Part shown: piece after piece, positions 28,256-37,231 of the stretch
Layout of the letters: each line of letters begins with the position of its first letter
Numbering within the stretch: position 1 is the first letter of the stretch
DNA from: Thalassotalea psychrophila
GTDB taxonomy: Bacteria > Pseudomonadota > Gammaproteobacteria > Enterobacterales > Alteromonadaceae
Assembly (NCBI RefSeq): GCF_031583595.1
Contig: NZ_CP134145.1
Coordinates: 1,984,001 to 2,048,000, forward strand
Length of the DNA stretch: 64,000 nucleotides
Reading direction: 5' to 3'
The notes under the pieces: generated by a model
What the model saw: only the letters and a program-made list of their open reading frames with translations
Databases searched by the model: none
Told to the model about the DNA's origin: nothing
Translations under genes and position numbers: made by a program

Positions 28256-31200
28256 ATGATTTTTAAATCATCCGCTGTCGCAATACTAGTTTCAACGCTG
28301 TTATCAAATAGTGCTAATGCCACAATTAATGGTGGTCAACTAGATAATGCAAATACCGATGGGGCTAGTTCTTACCTAGCTAACACAGAGCAAGAGGTAG
28401 GTGTTTACACCATTACTCTTGCGCACGCAGGCGCCATAGACAGCAAATACGCTGAGTATGGTTCAGGCCGTAGCACTGTTATCAACGAAATCACTAAAAA
28501 ACAAAGTCAGTTAATTGCGCGCATCCAAGCCGAAGAGCCTACAGCGATTGTTACTAGACAGCTACGTATCGTTGCCAGCATGCTTACCATTCAAATGAGT
28601 AAAGCAACGGCTGAAAAAGCTCGTCAGTTTGCCGACGTAGTTTCGGTAACGAAAGACGATAATGCTATTCTGGTTGACGCTAATACTTTAGCCGCGAAAG
28701 AATCTCCTTACCGATACTTAAAAGTGAATGATGCAGAAGGTGACCCGGTAGTTGCTCTTGTTGGTCAAGGGGTTGATTATACCCATGCTCAATTAGGTGG
28801 CAGTGGTAAACAAGCTGATTATGTTACTGCGTATTATGATCGTGATGCGGTGTCTGATTTATTTCCAAATAGCACCGTTATTGGCGGTTTTGATTTCTCC
28901 TCTTCACGTGGTGGCTTTGACTATAATCCGATTGAATTCTACGCAGACATTGAAATGGAATTTGATGGCGTACAATACGGCTATAAAGCCGGTGTTGGTA
29001 CCATATCAGCGTCAATGATTTTAAATGCAGCACCATCAGCAAAAATTCTCAGTTATAAAATACATGGTGTAAATAACTCAGCATCTGGTCTATTGAGAGA
29101 ATCAAAAGAAAGTTTATACGCCGCACTTGAAATGGTGATGGACCCAAACCTTGATGGTGATATGTCTGATGCTGCCGATATCTTACTACTAGATGTTAAC
29201 CCTATGGGCTGGTTAGGCTATTGGGATGAGAATCATTATGGCGGTAGTTTAGACATCAAAATATTACGTTCTGTTGCCGCTGCGGGTACTTTAGTGGTAA
29301 CGCCTGCAGGGGACAATGGTCAATTTGATACTTACTATAGTGTTGCTCCGCGCGGTATGGTTCCTGAAGGGATTTCTGTCGGTTTTGTTGATAAAGACGT
29401 TGATAATGTTGGTGAATATATAATCAATAAAAACAGCCCGATAGGGCCAAATCGTGGCCAATCAAATATTAAACCGGAAGTTGTTGCACTTTCATCTGAC
29501 GCTTATGGTGCAATTATCAATTCTGGTAACTACAGCGATAAAGTTGAACCTAACAATTTATACGGTGCAGCCAGAGTAGCAGGCGTTGCCGCTAATTTAA
29601 TGAAGCGCTACCCGCACCTTAACGCCCATGAGATAAAAGCGATGATCACCAACACTGGTGAGTATGATGTTGCTAATGCTTGGGGAATTGCCCAGTTAGG
29701 CGGTGGTCGCTTAAACCCTGTGGCTGCTACTGGTACTCCTGTATTGATGTACGACAAAGCAACGCTGCAACCAACCATTAATTTAGGTCAGGTTGCTGTG
29801 CAAGGCGAAGCCGGCTTTACTAAAGAATTAGTGATCAAAAATGTTTCTGACAAAGAAGAAACTTATTACCTGTCAAATGTTATCAATGATGCGAAAAATA
29901 TAGAAGATTCGTATCGTCCTAATAATGCCGCCATCAGTGTGGTTATGCCATCACACGTAACGATACCAGCGAATTCAGAAATCACCGTTGGCGTTACTTT
30001 TAATATTGACGGCAGCAAGTTAAGCCCTATATCTATCCAGAAAAGTGCAGATTACAGCCTTGAAAGCTGGGACCTATATGCATTAGATGGCTACATTCAA
30101 TTTACCCACGAACGTAGTAAAACTAAAAACATTCAAATGCCCTGGTTAGCCATGCCAAATCAAACTAGTCCATTTAGTGTTGATATGGAAACCTATGTTT
30201 TTGATACTTTCTATAAAAAAGAAACCTACGACAGAATTGGTGTAGATGAAAGGCTGCCGCCGTTTAGAAGTGATTGGAAAAATGCCACTTATTTTGACAT
30301 TACCCAATCTTATAATCAGGTTGATATCAAAAATGAATCAAGTGTTGCTCAAGATCTTTACGCTATGCCAACCATTTACTATTCAGCCAGTAAACCCGCA
30401 GATAAAGTAAATTCAGGCGGTAACATTATTAAAGCGGTTTCTGGTGGTGTTTATCCGCAAGAGCAATGTAGCGTTTCAAACAAGCAATTAAGTGTTGCCG
30501 TTACTATGTTTGAACCAATGCAAGTGCCTGTCTCAAAGTATATGGACCGTATTGGCGAGAAGTTACTGGTGTTAAAGCTTTATAACCAACAAGCGTTGCT
30601 TGCTGCCGATAATGTATATCCGCAAGAAGACTCAATTGTGAATAGTCAATTACGTTATAAAACCCCGGTTGAATTATCAAAAGTTAAAAATGAACAGCAA
30701 AGGATCACCGAACTTTCTGTGTCTTTTGATTCTATTGATGAAGGCGAAGATGGCTTACGCGATGGTATCGATGACACTTTAAAGCCAATCACGCTGGAAA
30801 CGTTTTACCTTGACTATAAATATGCTTTTGATTTAGATGCACGACAAAAGCGTATAAAAACCTCGAGCTTACCTACCATAGTATCTCCAAGTGGTGATAC
30901 GGTGATCATGAATATTTGTCTTGAAGAGTTATATCATGGGCCGCACATTAGCTACGATATTGAGCCAATCGAATCAGATTTCACCATTAATGAACAAACC
31001 TTTAATGAAAACATTGGTTTCCAGTTTATAACCGACAGACAAAGCTTACCAACTATCGGCGATAACTTACTTATTCATAACTTTAAATACGGTGGTTTAT
31101 TAGAGCAAGAGCTTGATACCGCCCTTGACGAAGAAATTATTGAAGATATCTGTGAAGAAGAAGACTACAGCGAAGACTTTATTGAAATACACGACTCTAA

Positions 31201-32524
31201 CGGTAACTGTATTAGGGAGTTCACTGAAAATCAACCGATAGTAAGTTTACCTGTTTACTTTAACCTTAGTGGCACTAGCTTCACTAATTTTTGTGAAGTC
31301 AAAACATTAAGTCCTTTACGCTATACCTGCACGATAACGCACCCTCGTTTTGTTGAAGATATCACATTTACTTCACCTGTAGGTGCGCCGTGGCCTGGTG
31401 GTGAAGGCCCTACTACGGCTAACTTAATGTGTAACCTGCCAAAAGAGAGTACCTACGCAACGTGTTACCCGGATAACTTAAAAGGTGAGCATAGCCAAAC
31501 CGATTATATCAAAATGATTGAGTTGGCTGATGTACTAAAAGCGCCAATTAAGCAAACTACCTTTGGCGAAGGCAACTACTCATTATTAACCGGCTCTGTT
31601 ATTAAAATTGCTCATTCTGATGATAGCAAAGACGCTGAAGAGCTAATTTGGCAAGATAAACTTACCGTTGCTCCTGGTGAAAAAGCCACTGTTGCGCAGC
31701 TTGTGCAAGAAGAGTGTGGTGGACAACTTGTTGATTTAGGCTTAGATAACTGTATTGGCAAGTCGTCAGTGTTCAGCCCTGCAAGCGGTTACTTCAGATT
31801 TTTGGATTGGAATTCGCCATTACCAACCATTAAAGACAACCAAAGTTTTACCATTAGTGAAGCTGCTCAAAATGGTGACTTTGTTGGTCAGGTTCAATTT
31901 GCTGGTGACCGATTACAACAAAGTAAAAACTCACGCATGCGCTTAATGAGTAGTGATGTTGGCGCACCATTTCAAATGGACGAATTTGGCGTTATCACTG
32001 TTCGTGACGCGTCAATTTTGAATTATGAAGCAAAAACCCAATACCAAATCAAAATTCAAGCGTACATGTATTACCTGAATGGCGATATAACCACGGTAAA
32101 TATCGGTTTATCCAACGCCAATGATAATGCCCCGCAGCAAGTGTCTGGTTTACCAGTTATTTCAGCCAAAGTAGGCAGTGAAATTGAAAACGTTTCTTTA
32201 GCGCCGCATTTTACCGACCTTGATGGTGGCAAAGTGAACTTTATCTCAGCTGATCTACCCGACGGCATAAGCATTAGCCAGGCAGGTACGTTATCAGGTA
32301 CTCCAAATGTGGCTGGGGAGTTCTTCTCTACATTATTGGTTTCTGACGATATTCACACTTATCAAGCATCACTAGAGCTGAATATTACTGGTGAAAATTC
32401 TCAAGCTGAAGAAGAGGCAAACGAGTCATCGTCTTCAGGCGGTAGTATCTCATTTACTTTCATCTTGTTAATGATTTTGGCTAGCCAACGTCGTTTAGCC
32501 CAAAGATTACAGAAAAGTGCCTAG
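28256..32524 (+). CDS. Subtilisin-like S8 pseudo-protease with GlyGly-CTERM tail
   Basis: A 1422-residue exported protein with the layout of large S8 proteases: signal peptide (1-22), I9-like propeptide (about 45-145), S8 fold (about 160-495), beta domains, a Cys-containing module (about 993-1085), a putative-Ig domain (about 1290-1378), then SSSSGGS, a hydrophobic helix and Arg residues (GlyGly-CTERM). By-eye alignment shows every catalytic position changed. The Asp strand reads VALVGQGVDYTH (Gly170 for Asp), GHGTHVA reads GVGTISA (Val247 for His), GTSMATPHVAG reads NNLYGAARVAG (Leu435 for Ser), and the oxyanion Asn is Asp in AGDNG. It is probably a binding or helper protein rather than a protease. 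Confidence 0.85.
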   Translation: MIFKSSAVAILVSTLLSNSANATINGGQLDNANTDGASSYLANTEQEVGVYTITLAHAGAIDSKYAEYGSGRSTVINEITKKQSQLIARIQAEEPTAIVTRQLRIVASMLTIQMSKATAEKARQFADVVSVTKDDNAILVDANTLAAKESPYRYLKVNDAEGDPVVALVGQGVDYTHAQLGGSGKQADYVTAYYDRDAVSDLFPNSTVIGGFDFSSSRGGFDYNPIEFYADIEMEFDGVQYGYKAGVGTISASMILNAAPSAKILSYKIHGVNNSASGLLRESKESLYAALEMVMDPNLDGDMSDAADILLLDVNPMGWLGYWDENHYGGSLDIKILRSVAAAGTLVVTPAGDNGQFDTYYSVAPRGMVPEGISVGFVDKDVDNVGEYIINKNSPIGPNRGQSNIKPEVVALSSDAYGAIINSGNYSDKVEPNNLYGAARVAGVAANLMKRYPHLNAHEIKAMITNTGEYDVANAWGIAQLGGGRLNPVAATGTPVLMYDKATLQPTINLGQVAVQGEAGFTKELVIKNVSDKEETYYLSNVINDAKNIEDSYRPNNAAISVVMPSHVTIPANSEITVGVTFNIDGSKLSPISIQKSADYSLESWDLYALDGYIQFTHERSKTKNIQMPWLAMPNQTSPFSVDMETYVFDTFYKKETYDRIGVDERLPPFRSDWKNATYFDITQSYNQVDIKNESSVAQDLYAMPTIYYSASKPADKVNSGGNIIKAVSGGVYPQEQCSVSNKQLSVAVTMFEPMQVPVSKYMDRIGEKLLVLKLYNQQALLAADNVYPQEDSIVNSQLRYKTPVELSKVKNEQQRITELSVSFDSIDEGEDGLRDGIDDTLKPITLETFYLDYKYAFDLDARQKRIKTSSLPTIVSPSGDTVIMNICLEELYHGPHISYDIEPIESDFTINEQTFNENIGFQFITDRQSLPTIGDNLLIHNFKYGGLLEQELDTALDEEIIEDICEEEDYSEDFIEIHDSNGNCIREFTENQPIVSLPVYFNLSGTSFTNFCEVKTLSPLRYTCTITHPRFVEDITFTSPVGAPWPGGEGPTTANLMCNLPKESTYATCYPDNLKGEHSQTDYIKMIELADVLKAPIKQTTFGEGNYSLLTGSVIKIAHSDDSKDAEELIWQDKLTVAPGEKATVAQLVQEECGGQLVDLGLDNCIGKSSVFSPASGYFRFLDWNSPLPTIKDNQSFTISEAAQNGDFVGQVQFAGDRLQQSKNSRMRLMSSDVGAPFQMDEFGVITVRDASILNYEAKTQYQIKIQAYMYYLNGDITTVNIGLSNANDNAPQQVSGLPVISAKVGSEIENVSLAPHFTDLDGGKVNFISADLPDGISISQAGTLSGTPNVAGEFFSTLLVSDDIHTYQASLELNITGENSQAEEEANESSSSGGSISFTFILLMILASQRRLAQRLQKSA

Positions 32525-32533
32525 GCACTTTTC
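32512..32533. promoter_or_regulatory. Perfect 22-bp palindrome across the stop codon of the pseudo-protease
   Basis: GAAAAGTGCCT followed directly by its reverse complement AGGCACTTTTC, with the stop codon TAG at its centre. It can form an mRNA hairpin 15 bases before the next gene's GTG start. It could tune termination or expression of the following subtilase. Confidence 0.5.
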
Positions 32534-32548
32534 AAAAAGGACATTAAA

Positions 32549-35500
32549 GTGAAATTACATTTAAACAAATTAATGCTGACCTTGTCTATTGTTGCTACGG
32601 GTGCGAATGCTGCACCTAATAGCTTAATAGACAACGATGGGCAAACCTATATTCCACTGAATCAAACGGTATTTACCGCTGATTTAATAACGCAAAGAAA
32701 ATCTCTCGCTGGTATCGACAACTACATGGTCTTATTAGAAGACGATGCTCTGGCTATGTATAAAGGTGGTCTAAGCGGATTATCAGCAACGAATATATTA
32801 GCCAGTAAAGGGGCTAACGTTAATGCACGTGGCAAGCTTAATACTAAGAGCCTGGCGTCAAAGCAATACAAAAGCTTTTTATCTGCTAAACAGGCTGAAA
32901 TGCAATTACATATTAGTTTGCGCTTAAAGCGCGAGCTGAATGTTGAATTTGAATTTACCTCAGTATTGAACGGTTTTACTACAGAGCTAAATGCAACTGA
33001 GGCATTACTGGTAAAAGGCATGCCAGGTATACGCTCAATCGAAAAGCTTGAAATGCAAGCTATGGATACCGATTCAGGCCCTGCATTTACTGGTGCTAAT
33101 AATGTCTGGCAGCAGTCCAACGTTTATGTAGACGCTAATGGCGACAGTATTAGCATGGGCGAGGGCGCAGTTGTCGCGGTTATAGATTCGGGTATTTCGT
33201 CTTATAAAGAAATGGTAATAGATATTAAGGATACTGAAAACCTACCGCCATTTAACCCGTCTTTTGCCGGCGAAGTTGAAGAATTCGAATTTGACGCCGA
33301 AGGTAACTTTGTTGTTGATGAGCAAGGCAATAACGTAAGTACTACATACACATTTACCAACCCAATCCCAAACCCTGATAGTGCATCAGGTTACTACGGA
33401 GATTGTGCTAGCGAGCCAAACTGGTGTAGTGAAAAATTGATCGGGGTTATGGGCATAGGTGTTTATGGTGCGGACTCTGTATCTCAAGATCACATTGTTG
33501 AAGAAAATGGTGACATTACTTTCATTTACTCAAGATGGGCAACTGGTCAGGATTTCACCGGCCATGGTACTCACGTAGGCTCAACCGCAGCAGGTAACTT
33601 TGTTTATAACGTACACGCCGAAGTTGAAACTGGGCAACGCGATCACGTTACCTTAATGGACAATTTTGAAGAAGAAGTGGAACAGCGAAGAATTGAAGGC
33701 AGAGCAAATCACGAAAATAAAAACAGCTACAATGACTTTAAAGAATCTTTTGTTTACGACCGTATCGGTGGTGTTGCACCACATGCCAATATAATCTCGT
33801 ATCAGGTGTGTGGCGGAACAAGTGGTGGATGTCAGCCTGGTTATGCCGCAGTGGCGCTTGAGCATGCCTTTAATATAGGTGTTGACGCGGTTAACTATTC
33901 GGTCAGTGGCCCGGCAACTTCACCTTGGTATAGCTGGCAGGCATTAGCGTTTTTAGGAGCGCGCCAAAATGGTATGCATATATCTGCTTCTGCTGGTAAT
34001 ACCGGTGCATATGGCTGGGGAACGGTACGTACGCCGGCAAATGCTCCTTGGCTTACCAGCGTTGGCTCTGCGTCATCTGATCGCGGCTTTGATAAAAAAG
34101 TTGCCACATTATCTGGTGGTAAGTCTTCGGTTGTTAACCATGTTGCTAAAGATGATTTAGATAAGCCAGAATGGCAGCAATACATCGATTTATCAGGTGT
34201 ATTAGTTGGTGAGGCAGGTACATTAGGACTTGCTGAAACTGAGCTTGTACTGGCTAGCAATGCAGAAGTGACTAATGCTGAAGATGATTGGGGCTTAGCT
34301 GGCAGCTGTGGACCTAGAACGCTAAAACCAGAATTAGTTGCGGGTAAAGTTGTTGTTTGTAAACGTGGTGGCGGTAATGGTGAAGGTCCTATTGCTCGTT
34401 TAACCAAAGGTGTTGAAGCGTATTTTGCCGGTGCTGCCGGGATGATTTTAATTAATACCAAAACCGGTAGTGAAAGCGTTATCGCCGATCAACATGTATT
34501 GCCGGCGCTACACTTAAACTATAAAAATGGTAAACAGCTGTTAGAGTGGTTAGCCGAAGGCGAAGAGCATAAAGTTGCCCTTAGTGACTCTAAGGCACAA
34601 GCAAATCCAACCAGAGCAAACTTTCCAAGTGTATTCTCTTCACGTGGTCCCGATATTTTCTCTAAAGATTACTTGATCCCATCTATTACCGGTCCAGGTC
34701 AAAGCATCATAGCCTCTGGTTTAGGGCAAAATATGATGCGTTATAAACCTGATTCAGTAACCTCGGGATCTAACTGGGAATATAAGAGTGGCACATCAAT
34801 GTCTACGCCACATATGACCGGTATATACGCCATTATTGCCGGTGTGCAAAATGCTAAACCGCTTGAAGAAGAACGCTGGACGCCAGCTGAGGCGCAGTCG
34901 GCAGTTATGTTAACTGCGGCAACAACCGTACGTGTTTGGAATGGTGAATTTGACCAGGACAACAATGAAGTATTCGATCCCGCATCATTTCATATGCAAG
35001 GCTCGGGTTTAATGCGTGTGGATTATGCGCTTAAATCTGGATTTGTTATGCCAATCACTCGCGACGAATATTTAGCTGCAGATCCATACGGTGATGCAAG
35101 CTATCAGGAATTGCCAGACGATCAAGGCTTGCCAGATGAAAGTATCAAAGATGATGAGATGGACCTTCCTTACCCGGTAGATGAGTACGGCGATAAAATA
35201 CTTGCTCCACAGGGGTGGCACGGGAAAACTCATCGATTAAACCTGGCAAGCTTATCAAAAGGTGATTGTTTAGCCGCTTGTGGTTGGGTTCGTACCTTTA
35301 AAGCAGTAAAAGATGCTACCTACAATATATCTTATTCTTACGGCACTAAGGGCATGGTATTAAACACTTACGTTGTTGATGAAAGTGTTGAAGGTCTTGT
35401 CCTTACGCCAAGAGAAGAAGATGAAATCACCTCGGTAGAGCTTGCTGGTACTGAAATTATTACTTTGTCAGTAACGGCTGGGCAAACGTATAAATTATAC

Positions 35501-37132
35501 TTTACCGCTACAGTTAATGATGAACTTGATGCAATTTGGTCAAATGGTCGTATACATTTTAAATCAGCAGATAGTTCCATTGCTGATATGAGCCTTGCCG
35601 CAGCGGTTGAATTTGTTGCAGGTACTGCGCCAGAAGAAGTGAACATTATTGCCCATCGCGATACCGGCACGGTACAAGTAAACGATATCGTCACTATTGG
35701 CAGTAGCGATTTAACCATCACTGAAAGCAGTATTACTGAAGCGTTTACCGACAAAGTATATATCTCAAGAGATAAATTCCCAACAGAAGTTTACCGCGAT
35801 TTAGAAGATGGCACTTACGCCTATCCATTTTATGTACCATCAACTGCAGCGCGTTTAGTGATTGAAGTACTGGATACCTCATCACCAGATATTGACATGT
35901 ATGCCATGGTTGACAGCGATGCCGACAGTGTGGTCGATCAGCGCGAACTTAGAGCTGTTACCTTTTGGGATGGCTATCGTGGCGCCGACGCCAAGATAGA
36001 CGTGCAAAACCCAACACCAGGTATTTATATGTTACTTATTCATAACTACGGTGACGTTTTTAATGCGGTTGAAATTGGTGAAGGTGAAGCCAACCCATTA
36101 CATGACCCGGCAACATTAGAAGAGCCAGACTTTGTTGAGTTCTCTATTTCTGTGGTGCGCAATGCTGACGAAGACGATGAGTCGTTAAAGGTACGTGGTC
36201 CAAGAAATGTAGCCGCTGATGATGAAGTTACTCTGGATTTAACCTGGAACAAAGCCATGAGAAAAGGCGAGCGTTACTACGGGCAATTCCACTTAGGCAC
36301 TGATGATCACTTAAGTCAAAATATCGGTACGGTTAATGTCAACATTCAGCGTGGTCTGGATGATGTACAGCTAAATCTGTTATCAAACAATGAAGCAACG
36401 TCAGAAGCCGCTTTTGAAATCATGTTTACTGCTAATAGCACCGAAAAAGACATCACTTACAACATGACAGTTGATTTAGCAGCAGGTACTGAACTGGTGC
36501 AATTTACCCATGAAAATGTACAAAAGGGTATTGCGCTTAAATCAGCCGGTGAAGAAGTTGACTATAGCATCAACGGCAGTGAAATCACCTTTGAACATGT
36601 GATGGCTGCGGGTGGTAACGCCGAAGCCGTAGCGTTAGTAATTAATTATGACCATGTTGAAGGCCAAACTGATATTGCGCCGGTAGTCACCTCAATTATT
36701 AATGAACAACAGCATCCAAGCTATTCATACGTTGATGAAGCTATAGATGTTGTTGGTCGTCCGGTGTTTACAACGTCTGTATCTGATCGTAGCCCTGCAA
36801 AAGGCGATACGGTTGTTATCAGCGCTAGTCTAGTTGATGCGGTTATCGAAAACCCTTCAATTTCATACGCATGGACGCAAGTATCTGGCCCTAATGTTGA
36901 GGTTACACAATCTGCTAATGAAATTAGCTTTGTGATTCCAGGTGCAAAAAATGAAGGGATCATCATCTTCGAGCTTACCGGACACAATGGCGATAAACAG
37001 TCGATGCCAGTTGAAGCAAGCGTAAATGTTGAGGCAACCGATTTTGGTGGCAGTACTAATGAAGCATTCATGTTACTGGCATTAACGGCTCTGTTTACTC
37101 GTAGAACAATGCTACGTCAATCGAAAGCTTAG
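32549..37132 (+). CDS. Large secreted S8 subtilase with intact triad and GlyGly-CTERM tail
   Basis: A 1527-residue exoprotease. It has a signal peptide (1-21), an I9 propeptide (about 57-165), and a catalytic domain with Asp213 (VAVIDSGI), His339 (GHGTHVGSTAAG) and Ser750 (GTSMSTPHMTG), interrupted by a PA domain at about 605-670 (AGAAGMILINTKTG). Long beta-rich C-terminal domains follow, then FGGSTNEAF, a hydrophobic helix and Arg-Arg. It resembles the lactocepin/vibriolysin-type PA-containing subtilases of marine bacteria. It starts with GTG, AAGGACATTAAA upstream, 24 bases after the pseudo-protease, so the pair is co-transcribed. Its likely role is degradation of external protein. Confidence 0.93.
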   Translation: MKLHLNKLMLTLSIVATGANAAPNSLIDNDGQTYIPLNQTVFTADLITQRKSLAGIDNYMVLLEDDALAMYKGGLSGLSATNILASKGANVNARGKLNTKSLASKQYKSFLSAKQAEMQLHISLRLKRELNVEFEFTSVLNGFTTELNATEALLVKGMPGIRSIEKLEMQAMDTDSGPAFTGANNVWQQSNVYVDANGDSISMGEGAVVAVIDSGISSYKEMVIDIKDTENLPPFNPSFAGEVEEFEFDAEGNFVVDEQGNNVSTTYTFTNPIPNPDSASGYYGDCASEPNWCSEKLIGVMGIGVYGADSVSQDHIVEENGDITFIYSRWATGQDFTGHGTHVGSTAAGNFVYNVHAEVETGQRDHVTLMDNFEEEVEQRRIEGRANHENKNSYNDFKESFVYDRIGGVAPHANIISYQVCGGTSGGCQPGYAAVALEHAFNIGVDAVNYSVSGPATSPWYSWQALAFLGARQNGMHISASAGNTGAYGWGTVRTPANAPWLTSVGSASSDRGFDKKVATLSGGKSSVVNHVAKDDLDKPEWQQYIDLSGVLVGEAGTLGLAETELVLASNAEVTNAEDDWGLAGSCGPRTLKPELVAGKVVVCKRGGGNGEGPIARLTKGVEAYFAGAAGMILINTKTGSESVIADQHVLPALHLNYKNGKQLLEWLAEGEEHKVALSDSKAQANPTRANFPSVFSSRGPDIFSKDYLIPSITGPGQSIIASGLGQNMMRYKPDSVTSGSNWEYKSGTSMSTPHMTGIYAIIAGVQNAKPLEEERWTPAEAQSAVMLTAATTVRVWNGEFDQDNNEVFDPASFHMQGSGLMRVDYALKSGFVMPITRDEYLAADPYGDASYQELPDDQGLPDESIKDDEMDLPYPVDEYGDKILAPQGWHGKTHRLNLASLSKGDCLAACGWVRTFKAVKDATYNISYSYGTKGMVLNTYVVDESVEGLVLTPREEDEITSVELAGTEIITLSVTAGQTYKLYFTATVNDELDAIWSNGRIHFKSADSSIADMSLAAAVEFVAGTAPEEVNIIAHRDTGTVQVNDIVTIGSSDLTITESSITEAFTDKVYISRDKFPTEVYRDLEDGTYAYPFYVPSTAARLVIEVLDTSSPDIDMYAMVDSDADSVVDQRELRAVTFWDGYRGADAKIDVQNPTPGIYMLLIHNYGDVFNAVEIGEGEANPLHDPATLEEPDFVEFSISVVRNADEDDESLKVRGPRNVAADDEVTLDLTWNKAMRKGERYYGQFHLGTDDHLSQNIGTVNVNIQRGLDDVQLNLLSNNEATSEAAFEIMFTANSTEKDITYNMTVDLAAGTELVQFTHENVQKGIALKSAGEEVDYSINGSEITFEHVMAAGGNAEAVALVINYDHVEGQTDIAPVVTSIINEQQHPSYSYVDEAIDVVGRPVFTTSVSDRSPAKGDTVVISASLVDAVIENPSISYAWTQVSGPNVEVTQSANEISFVIPGAKNEGIIIFELTGHNGDKQSMPVEASVNVEATDFGGSTNEAFMLLALTALFTRRTMLRQSKA

Positions 37133-37163
37133 AAAAACAAAATACTAATAAATAAAGGATGCT

Positions 37164-37185
37164 GTCGTCAGGTAACCCTGGCGGC
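37164..37185 (+). promoter_or_regulatory. Hairpin between subtilase and TonB-receptor genes
   Basis: GTCGTCAGG-TAAC-CCTGGCGGC pairs with two G-U pairs in RNA, 31 bases past the subtilase stop. No T-run follows, so it suits an intercistronic processing or stability element better than a terminator. Confidence 0.4.
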
Positions 37186-37231
37186 AAGCGTTGAAACAAA
37201 GATAAAAATATTATTCAGGTTGGAAACTATC

